From NCBI GenBank assembly GCA_015494775.1, contig WGAP01000173.1, forward strand, positions 1 to 7,729: 7,729 nucleotides of DNA. Reading direction: 5' to 3'. Of the stretch, positions 1 through 6,026 are shown in pieces; positions within the stretch are counted from its first letter, which is position 1, and each line of letters starts with the position of its first letter. The notes under the pieces are model-generated. The model saw only the letters and a list, made by a program, of their open reading frames with translations, was not told the DNA's origin and did no database searches. This DNA is from Flavobacteriales bacterium. GTDB taxonomy: Bacteria; Bacteroidota; Bacteroidia; Flavobacteriales; Flavobacteriaceae. The position numbers and the translations under genes are program-made.

Positions 1-269
1 AAGTGGTTGATTTTGTTCATCTCAATCAAACAATCCGCTCCGGCATCCATGGCCAATTCCTCACGCTCACGAACACCTTCACATCCGTTGTACACCCCGT
101 TGTAACGGAATTCAATTCTAATTCCTTTCGGATACATGCTTTTGGGATACTGATGACTCTGCAACGCCACCCACCACATCGGAACGAAGTAGGTGTAAAT
201 GATCAGCCCCAAGCCCAGTAGGCCGAAAATCCAATACAACACTGCGAATTTTTTTGCCTTGTTTTCCAT
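1..269 (-). CDS. nosB: NosB-like small membrane protein of the nos cluster (3' end outside window)
   Basis: Only the first 89 codons are in the window; the reading frame is open to the left edge. The protein starts MENKAKK, followed by one strongly hydrophobic helix (about residues 8-33, ending FVPMWWVAL). A periplasmic-looking segment follows, containing QYPKSMYPKGIRIEF and later EMNKINH. Clade II nos clusters usually carry, directly after nosZ, a membrane protein (NosB) with an N-terminal helix, a W..xL..QYP.G motif and an (L)NHYIGM motif; this fragment follows that layout. Its exact role in N2O reduction is not established; it is thought to support NosZ maturation or electron supply. The segment between the two motifs contains two cysteines (residues 63 and 79) that I do not recall from the family. 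It lies 145 nt after the CuZ-type nosZ gene, beyond a terminator. The start is the first ATG of the frame, with an A-rich leader. The family call is from memory of motifs, not a search. Confidence 0.6.
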   Translation of the reverse strand, partial: MENKAKKFAVLYWIFGLLGLGLIIYTYFVPMWWVALQSHQYPKSMYPKGIRIEFRYNGVYNGCEGVREREELAMDAGADCLIEMNKINH

Positions 270-284
270 GTTTTTTCGTTTTTT

Positions 285-315
285 CAAAAATGATGATTTT
301 CTGACTATTATCAAA
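285..315 (-). promoter_or_regulatory. Candidate Bacteroidota promoter for the nosB-like gene
   Basis: On the minus strand, TTTG (315-312) is followed after exactly 19 nt by CATTTTTG (292-285). This matches the Bacteroidota -33 TTTG / -7 TAnnTTTG pattern except for the first base. The predicted transcription start would leave a leader of only about 10 nt before the ATG. The site lies between the terminator at 367-391 and the nosB-like start, so it could give that gene transcription independent of the nosZ pair. In such A/T-rich DNA a chance match is possible. Confidence 0.3.
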
Positions 316-366
316 GTTTCCAAGTCATATTTTGACCAAAAATTTTCGGTTATTTCGGTTATAAAG

Positions 367-391
367 AAAAGCCGTCATTTCGACGGCTTTT
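367..391 (-). terminator. Intrinsic terminator after the CuZ-type nosZ gene
   Basis: A perfect 10-bp inverted repeat (AAAAGCCGTC / GACGGCTTTT) with a 5-nt loop lies 24 nt past the stop codon of the CuZ-type gene. On the minus strand the stem ends in a short T-run, as expected for a rho-independent terminator. It separates the nosZ pair from the nosB-like gene. It may act as a partial terminator that sets higher expression of the two NosZ subunits than of the downstream nos genes. Because the stem is symmetric with A and T tails, it could also work in the opposite direction. Confidence 0.8.
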
Positions 392-414
392 CCTGTAATT
401 TTAGTTACTTCCGT

Positions 415-2847
415 TTACTTACCAGCTTTTTCTTTAAGCACGGCATCGGATTTGGCTTTCATGTATTGGATCAACTTATCCACATCTTTCGGATCCACAT
501 GTTGGTTCGGCATGTACAATTTGAATTTTTGTGCCAAAGCAACGATGTCAGCATCCTTATAGTGTTTTTCGGTGTGGAGGATCCAATCTTTGAGCCAAGC
601 ATCACTACGACGTTTGTGTACCATAAACAGGTCGGGACCGTTGAAGTCCTTACCGAATTTATGGCAAGCGTTACATCCGTAGTTCAGGAATTCCATTTCA
701 CCCGGAAGCATGTTTTTCAACTCGATGGCCGAAGGTTTGAAGGACTGAACCATGTTATCCCAACGGATACGATCGTTGTAAGCCAAAACACGTTTGTTTT
801 CGGCATCTTGGTTGAATTTAACCGTCAAATAACCTGCCAATTGACGTTTGGCCGGGCTGTTTTGCGGGTCGATCAGGATGGGATAAACACCTGCTTTTTC
901 GGCTACGAATTTGAGCGTAGCTGTTTCACCGGGCGAATACGGATACATTTTGTCGTAGGACGCAATTTCATATACGTAGTGATCGAACGGCGTTTGACCC
1001 AGGTTGGTCAGGTGAATAATTACCGTTTGTCCTTGTTCCACATTGATATCGCCGGGGGTTACCTTACCGTCTTTGATGGTACCGAACACTTCAACGGTAT
1101 TTCCTTTGGTGTCCACTTTTTCCTTACCTGCCTCCGTAGCGTAAGGCGATTTACTCATCGTGGTAATATCAGTTCCCACAGGGTAAACATCAATGGCATT
1201 TTTCTCATACACATCACGTCCGATCATGGCCGTGTAGTGCGGTTCACCCATCGGAAGCGGCAGGTCGTAAATGATTTTCGGTTGATCGCCCGAAATGTCA
1301 ATCAATTGGTGGTTTTGCGGATGCAAAGGACCTACCGGATTGAAGCGGTCGATGGACAATTTGTTCAAGGCAATCAAATATTTACCGCGCGGATGTTTGG
1401 TATCGCCGTGATAGGAAACCAAGTGACCGATGTTGTAGTGCGAAGGCACATAAGCCAATACTTTCAAGGTTTTGTAGTTCCACTTGGTTACACGGGAATC
1501 CACATAAATAGAGGTATAAATCACGCCGTCTTTGCTGTCGAATTGGTTGTGCAGCGGACCGAGTCCCACTTCCACACTACCGTGCAAGGCATCGTCGAGC
1601 GCGATAACCGGAATACCGAATTCATCGTGTTTTTCGAATTTTTTGGCCTTGATGGCAGCCATGATTTTATCGAAGTCATAAACCCAGGCATGCGAATCCA
1701 ATTTACCGGCCACGATGATGTATTTACCCGAAGGGTTCACATCCACGCCGTGCGGCGATTTGGGTTCGGGAATCAAGTAAAGCAAGCCGTATTTGATGGA
1801 TTCGGGAATGGTAATAACGTGCATGCCGTTAACCACTTTCTTACCGATTTTTCCGGCTTTGAATAATTCTTCGGCTTTTTTCCAGTTGGTTACGTGCAGG
1901 TAATCCACATCACGAGACGAACATCCGGCTTCGAACGGCGGACGTCCTTTTTCGATACCACCCACATACATTTCCGAACAGAAGGAGTTCGTAAAGCCCC
2001 ATCCGTAGGATTTGGCTTTACCGGCATCGGAAAGGTCTTGGGTATAAGGCGGAAATTCAAATGTAAAGGATTTGCTCAGGTCAACTTTACCCGTGTTGTT
2101 ATCGAATTTCCAATAGGTCAAACCGCCTCGCCAGTATTTTTTGAAGTTTTCTTCGGTCAGCGGATGATATTTACGGTCAAAAGGAGCCGGATATTGGCAG
2201 GCCTCCATGATGTATTCGGAATTGGGCGTAAAGAAGCATCCACCGTGGTCGGAACGGAAAATCGGGTTTTGGATGATTTGTTTTACATACCAATCACGCA
2301 GATCTACAATATAAATACGAGGGTTAGCTTTATCATTAATGGCCAACCATTTTCCGTTGTAGTCCCCGTTGGTTTCCGAAAAGCCCGGGTGGTGCGTATC
2401 ACCCCACAGGATTTGTTCGCCGTCGATGAAACCTTTTTTCAACAAATTGTATGTTTCTTCCGAAAAACCGAAACCTGCATAGGGTTGACGGGTGTTAATC
2501 GGCGTATATTTCACCATACGCATCGAAGGAAATACATAGGTAGGCAAGTTACCTTCCTGACCACCGGAGTTGGCGGCCACACCTTCGTCTTTCAAATTGT
2601 CCGGCGTATAGGTTTTAACTGCCGCCAGAACGTCTTCTTCGTTCAATCCGCGACGTTTAACCACGTCTTGGAACGATTCTTTTCCGCGCGGAGCACCAAC
2701 GGCGGCTTGGCCCTTGGCTCCTTGGGCTTTTTCGCCTTTCTTACCGCCACAGCTTACGCTGAACAATGCCAACGCCACAATGGCCATGGCTACCGAAAGG
2801 ATGCGGAACCCGTTGAATTTATTTGACTTTTTCATAATCGTATTCAT
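415..2847 (-). CDS. nosZ: NosZ paralog, catalytic CuZ subunit lacking CuA, with fused cytochrome c (lipoprotein)
   Basis: This is an 810-aa clade II-type nitrous oxide reductase homolog (N2O + 2e- + 2H+ -> N2 + H2O). The N-terminus has a lipoprotein signal with candidate lipidated Cys33 (FSVSC), so export is by Sec and the protein should be membrane-anchored. The seven-bladed propeller (about 100-545) keeps all seven CuZ histidines: His152 and His153 (DTHHP), His201 (SDHGG), His366 (SPHGVD), His433 (GPLHNQFD), His475 (YNIGH) and His537 (GEPHY). The cupredoxin domain (about 580-680) has lost CuA: where the family has C-x3-C-x3-H-x2-M, this protein has Ile659, Asn663, Lys667 and Leu670 at identical spacing; only a His near 623 remains. 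A class I cytochrome c domain follows (CNACH, heme Cys725/Cys728/His729, likely distal Met779). It is the second gene of a pair, 28 nt after the CuA-type paralog, and is inferred to be the catalytic half of a heterodimer. Copper loading would need NosDFY/NosL, not seen here. An alternative start is Met5 (2835), which gives a more usual signal peptide. Confidence 0.93.
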   Translation of the reverse strand: MNTIMKKSNKFNGFRILSVAMAIVALALFSVSCGGKKGEKAQGAKGQAAVGAPRGKESFQDVVKRRGLNEEDVLAAVKTYTPDNLKDEGVAANSGGQEGNLPTYVFPSMRMVKYTPINTRQPYAGFGFSEETYNLLKKGFIDGEQILWGDTHHPGFSETNGDYNGKWLAINDKANPRIYIVDLRDWYVKQIIQNPIFRSDHGGCFFTPNSEYIMEACQYPAPFDRKYHPLTEENFKKYWRGGLTYWKFDNNTGKVDLSKSFTFEFPPYTQDLSDAGKAKSYGWGFTNSFCSEMYVGGIEKGRPPFEAGCSSRDVDYLHVTNWKKAEELFKAGKIGKKVVNGMHVITIPESIKYGLLYLIPEPKSPHGVDVNPSGKYIIVAGKLDSHAWVYDFDKIMAAIKAKKFEKHDEFGIPVIALDDALHGSVEVGLGPLHNQFDSKDGVIYTSIYVDSRVTKWNYKTLKVLAYVPSHYNIGHLVSYHGDTKHPRGKYLIALNKLSIDRFNPVGPLHPQNHQLIDISGDQPKIIYDLPLPMGEPHYTAMIGRDVYEKNAIDVYPVGTDITTMSKSPYATEAGKEKVDTKGNTVEVFGTIKDGKVTPGDINVEQGQTVIIHLTNLGQTPFDHYVYEIASYDKMYPYSPGETATLKFVAEKAGVYPILIDPQNSPAKRQLAGYLTVKFNQDAENKRVLAYNDRIRWDNMVQSFKPSAIELKNMLPGEMEFLNYGCNACHKFGKDFNGPDLFMVHKRRSDAWLKDWILHTEKHYKDADIVALAQKFKLYMPNQHVDPKDVDKLIQYMKAKSDAVLKEKAGK

Positions 2848-2875
2848 TTTTTATGTATAAATAACCGGTTGATGA

Positions 2876-5059
2876 TTATTGTTCTTTACCCAGTTTTTCA
2901 TCCAACAGTTTTTTGGCACGCAAGCCCACATCGGCTGCTTTAACTTGGTATTGGAAATATTGTTCCGCCCACAGGAAAGCGTCTTTCCATTTGCCTTCTT
3001 TGGCATATTTCTTATAGTTATCTTCGGTAAACTTGGCTTTGTTCAATTGGTCAACAGCATCTTGTACCAATGCTTTTACGTAAGGATATTTTTCGTAGTG
3101 GTTCTTTTTCAGGTAATCTACCACGCTGTTAATCACGTCACCCGTTTGCTTGATAACTTTAAGTTTTTCTTCGTATTGTTTTTTATACTTGGCCAATTCT
3201 TCCTTGGAAAGTTTGCCGGCGCCCAAATCGGTTCCGGGTCCTTTGTATCCTTTGGGTTTAACCATCAGGATACCTTCCATTTCCAAGTGCAATGCCGAAC
3301 AGAATTCCGTACAGTAGTAAGGGAATGCACCGGCACGGTCGGCCACAAAGGTCAGCGAAGCCGTTTTACCGGGTTCAAACGAACCGTGTTTACCGTAGGT
3401 ATCAATCGTAAATCCGTGGGTTTCGTCTTCGGCACGTTCCAGGTTGGTCAAGTGGAAGGTTACGATATCACCTTGGTTAACTTCCACGATTTCAGGGGTA
3501 ATGTGCGAACGGATGAGCGTACCGAATACGTGTACACGGTTACCTTTACGTTCGATTTTTTCCTGTCCGGCCACGGCACGGAAAGGCGAAGGTTCACCCG
3601 TGCGCGAGTTGGTACCGGTAGGATAACGGATAATCGGCTTGATGGTGGTACGCAAAATCAATTCGTTGCCGTAAACGTTGGCTTGTGGCAATGTCATGGT
3701 ATAAATGTCGGTCATTTCATTGTCGTCCGAAATGTCAATCAAGTGTTGTACGCTGGGACGTACCGGACCCGTTTTGGGCAGGTTTTTCAAATAAGCTTCT
3801 TTGTCCACGGCAATCAGGTAATTGGAGTGCGGATGCATGGAATTACCTTGCGGAACCGTGATGTACGAAGGTTTGAAGTCTAATTTTACTTCGTCTTTTT
3901 TGGCTCCGGTTTCGTAATTAAAACGTACGATTTTGCTATCGTCGTGTGCCGAAGCATAAGCAATATTTTTACGATAATCGAAAGTTACGTCCACAACGCC
4001 TTTTCCAATAGGAACCGATTTGTGCATTACGGCATCGGCTTTGATGCTTTTGCCCAAATTGGATTTGATTTTGGCGGCATCCAATACCAATACGTTGTCG
4101 GCGGCAACCACCAAATATTTGCCTTCGGGCGAAACTTTTACCATATTGGCTTTGGCGGGCAATTCAATGAATGCCACGGAACCTTTAATATCATCGAATT
4201 TTACAACGTCAAAATCATTCACGCGCGTTTTCTTGGCGGAAACGGCTTTTTTGTAATCAACGGCATAAACATAAGCTTTACCGTCTTTGAAAGCCAAGCC
4301 GAAGAACAATCCGTCGCTGGGGCCTTTGCCCACATCGTTATAATCCAATTGGTAAGGAGGGAATTCGATGGCAAAGGATTTTTCTTTGATAATACGTCCT
4401 TTGTGCTCACCTTCTTTTTCCATACGTTTTACTTTCCAGAAGGTGATGGCGTTTTTGGCTTGTCCCATATCGGTGCTACGCATATCCCAAGGATGCGGAT
4501 ATTGTCCGGTTTGGATTACATATTCCGTATTGGGCGTTACCGTAGCTTCGGGGAACAGGTTGTTCATAATGGGGTTGGACAAAACCTGCTTGGTTTCAAA
4601 GTCATCCAAACCCAACAAAGCCACACGTGCATTGGCACCGTCGGTAAAGAACGCATATTTGCCGTCATAATCCCCGTTGGTTTCCGAATAGGCAGGAAAA
4701 CGCATATCCCCGTACCAAGGAATACGGTCGTCCAATGAGGATTTTTTGAGCAACAATTGCGATTCGTCGTCATAGCCGTATCCTTGCCAAGGTTCGGGCG
4801 AGAACACACCCACATACTTGTAGATACGCATGGACGGAACGCCATACACAATCATTGTACCGGAGTTACCGGTGCCTACAATGCCGAAGTATTCGTCCCT
4901 GCCTCCGCGAGGCATGAACGTTTTTACTGCGGCCAGTTTGTCTTTGTCAGTCAGACCGCGGGCTTTCATCACCGCGTCCACTGTCGATTGGGCCTTCACC
5001 CGCGGCACGAACACCACGAGACCCAATACCGTCAGGGCTAACCATTTTAATTGTTTCAT
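2876..5059 (-). CDS. nosZ: NosZ paralog, CuA subunit lacking the CuZ site
   Basis: A 727-aa NosZ-family protein. The start at 5059 gives a clean Sec signal peptide (MKQLKW..., hydrophobic core, cleavage after VKA at residue 23, no lipobox). The frame stays open to 5347, but that extension overlaps the upstream gene and would bury the signal peptide. The CuA cupredoxin (about 505-605) is intact: His548, then CTEFCSALHLEM giving Cys583, Cys587, His591 and Met594. The propeller (about 70-470) is clearly homologous to the neighbouring CuZ protein (SETNGDYDGK, TPNTEY, EFPPY, HLIDIS), but every CuZ histidine is replaced. By my alignment the replacements are Arg120, Phe121, Phe169, Asn305, Asp357, Tyr399 and Tyr463. 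Loops around the former active site are also shorter (residues 233-309 span about 30 fewer than the partner). A roughly 120-residue, Lys/Glu-rich helical tail without CxxCH follows the cupredoxin. It cannot reduce N2O by itself; it is inferred to be the electron-delivering half of a heterodimer with the downstream protein. No separate symbol exists for such a CuA-only form; nosZ here denotes family only. Confidence 0.92.
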   Translation of the reverse strand: MKQLKWLALTVLGLVVFVPRVKAQSTVDAVMKARGLTDKDKLAAVKTFMPRGGRDEYFGIVGTGNSGTMIVYGVPSMRIYKYVGVFSPEPWQGYGYDDESQLLLKKSSLDDRIPWYGDMRFPAYSETNGDYDGKYAFFTDGANARVALLGLDDFETKQVLSNPIMNNLFPEATVTPNTEYVIQTGQYPHPWDMRSTDMGQAKNAITFWKVKRMEKEGEHKGRIIKEKSFAIEFPPYQLDYNDVGKGPSDGLFFGLAFKDGKAYVYAVDYKKAVSAKKTRVNDFDVVKFDDIKGSVAFIELPAKANMVKVSPEGKYLVVAADNVLVLDAAKIKSNLGKSIKADAVMHKSVPIGKGVVDVTFDYRKNIAYASAHDDSKIVRFNYETGAKKDEVKLDFKPSYITVPQGNSMHPHSNYLIAVDKEAYLKNLPKTGPVRPSVQHLIDISDDNEMTDIYTMTLPQANVYGNELILRTTIKPIIRYPTGTNSRTGEPSPFRAVAGQEKIERKGNRVHVFGTLIRSHITPEIVEVNQGDIVTFHLTNLERAEDETHGFTIDTYGKHGSFEPGKTASLTFVADRAGAFPYYCTEFCSALHLEMEGILMVKPKGYKGPGTDLGAGKLSKEELAKYKKQYEEKLKVIKQTGDVINSVVDYLKKNHYEKYPYVKALVQDAVDQLNKAKFTEDNYKKYAKEGKWKDAFLWAEQYFQYQVKAADVGLRAKKLLDEKLGKEQ

Positions 5060-5088
5060 AATAGATGAGTATTTAGCTTTTATGGTAT

Positions 5089-5117
5089 CAAATATAATAA
5101 AAATTTGTTTACACAAA
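5089..5117 (-). promoter_or_regulatory. Candidate promoter for the nosZ pair
   Basis: On the minus strand TTTG (5117-5114) is followed after 17 nt by a perfect TAnnTTTG element, TATATTTG (5096-5089). This fits the housekeeping Bacteroidota promoter pattern with a slightly short spacer. The expected start of transcription is near 5083, leaving about a 24-nt leader before the ATG at 5059. It lies after the terminator of the upstream operon, so it most likely drives both NosZ paralog genes. I see no convincing FNR/CRP-type palindrome around it. Confidence 0.55.
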
Positions 5118-5163
5118 AAATGATTTGAGACATAAACCAAAAATATAATCACCTGAAAACAAA

Positions 5164-5193
5164 TAAGGTGCGTAATTTTTGTTACACACCTTA
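5164..5193 (-). terminator. Intrinsic terminator of the ndk-nif3-coiled-coil operon
   Basis: The arms TAAGGTG and CACCTTA (7 bp), then one mismatch, then GTAA/TTAC (4 bp) enclose a 6-nt loop. The hairpin starts 36 nt after the stop at 5229. On the minus strand it is followed by TTTGTTTTC, a U-rich tail. It insulates the housekeeping genes from the nosZ pair, whose promoter lies just downstream. Confidence 0.7.
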
Positions 5194-5228
5194 CGGTTTT
5201 ATTCTCTTGAACGCTTATTTTCCATTGT

Positions 5229-6014
5229 TTACAACGCAGCTTCACCCAATTGGGCAAATATTTCCTGCATACGTTCACGCTCTTCGCGGGCCAATTCCGG
5301 GTCAACCAAAATACGTCCCGTATGCTCGTCCACAATAATCCTGTCACGGTCGCGAATTTCTACTTGCACCTGCGGCGGAATAACAAAATAGGATTCGTCA
5401 TAAGAAACCACCGCCAGGCGGTTTTTGTATTTATTGACCAAACGCTTATAGGCGCGCACCAAACGCTCCGATAATTGCTGCATATATTCCTCCTTCATTT
5501 TTTTCAACTCCTCCTCTTCGCGTTCGGTCTCCTTCAAAATTTCGTCCAATTCCGCCTGCTTGGCCTTCAATTGTTCCCGTTGGGCCGCCAAAAGTTCCTC
5601 GTTTTCGGCAATTTGTTGTTCCAATTGCGCCGTTTCGGTCAATGCCTGTTTGATTTTTTTGTCGGCCAATGCTATTTCGCCTTCAAAATAATCGATATCT
5701 TCTTGCAAACTCTTGTATTCACGGTCGTTGCGCGCATTTTCCTGCCGTTGACGGTAACGTTCGATATCCTTTTCGGCCTTGGATTTTACTTCCTTGTGAA
5801 ATTGAATTTCAATTCCCAAGGTTTTGATGCGTTCTTTGATCTTATTGATACGCCCTTCCAAACCGATAATCTCGTCTTCATAAAATTTAACCTGCAAAGG
5901 CAATTCCCCGCGCAATTCTTCCAATTTATGTATGCGCGAATCTATCAATTGAATGTCATACAACAACCGCAATTGTTCTTCTACGCTCAACGATTTTTTT
6001 TGTTTCTTAGCCAT
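5229..6014 (-). CDS. C4 zinc-ribbon family coiled-coil protein with all zinc-binding cysteines lost
   Basis: A 261-aa soluble protein. Residues about 10-195 are almost entirely heptad-like, charged helix (rich in Glu, Lys, Gln), predicted to form a long antiparallel coiled-coil hairpin. The C-terminal part (about 200-240) has the conserved scaffold of the zinc-ribbon family often found next to nif3: VIPPQ..VEI....IIV.EH.GRIL. In the family this ribbon has CxxC and C-E-H-C; here those four places are Tyr205, Ser208, Asp229 and Thr232, and the whole protein contains no cysteine. It therefore cannot hold zinc in the usual way. Relatives have been proposed to act in nucleic-acid or RNA-related processes, but the role in Bacteroidota is unknown. 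It follows the NIF3 gene by 12 nt and is clearly in the same operon, ending at a terminator. The first ATG (MAKKQKKS) fits the operon spacing. Confidence 0.85.
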   Translation of the reverse strand: MAKKQKKSLSVEEQLRLLYDIQLIDSRIHKLEELRGELPLQVKFYEDEIIGLEGRINKIKERIKTLGIEIQFHKEVKSKAEKDIERYRQRQENARNDREYKSLQEDIDYFEGEIALADKKIKQALTETAQLEQQIAENEELLAAQREQLKAKQAELDEILKETEREEEELKKMKEEYMQQLSERLVRAYKRLVNKYKNRLAVVSYDESYFVIPPQVQVEIRDRDRIIVDEHTGRILVDPELAREERERMQEIFAQLGEAAL

Positions 6015-6026
6015 AGGATTTATACA

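Noticed and set aside
199..1866. Long plus-strand open frame opposite the CuZ-type nosZ gene
   Set aside because: Its translation is a low-complexity, Phe/His/Arg-rich antisense shadow with no family resemblance. The minus strand encodes an unmistakable NosZ homolog.
2848..2875. Separate promoter for the CuZ-type gene in the gap between the two nosZ paralogs
   Set aside because: The gap is only 28 nt and has no TTTG/TAnnTTTG arrangement; co-transcription is more likely.
5083..5095. TTGAT half-site resembling an FNR/CRP (Dnr-type) operator near the nosZ promoter
   Set aside because: The second half does not match ATCAA (TTGATaccaTAAAA), and it overlaps the -7 element. In this A/T-rich region it is not convincing.
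5060..5347. Upstream in-frame extension of the CuA-type nosZ gene to an ATG at 5347
   Set aside because: It would overlap the end of the preceding gene and its terminator, and would place about 96 residues before a clear Sec signal peptide. The start at 5059 is far better.
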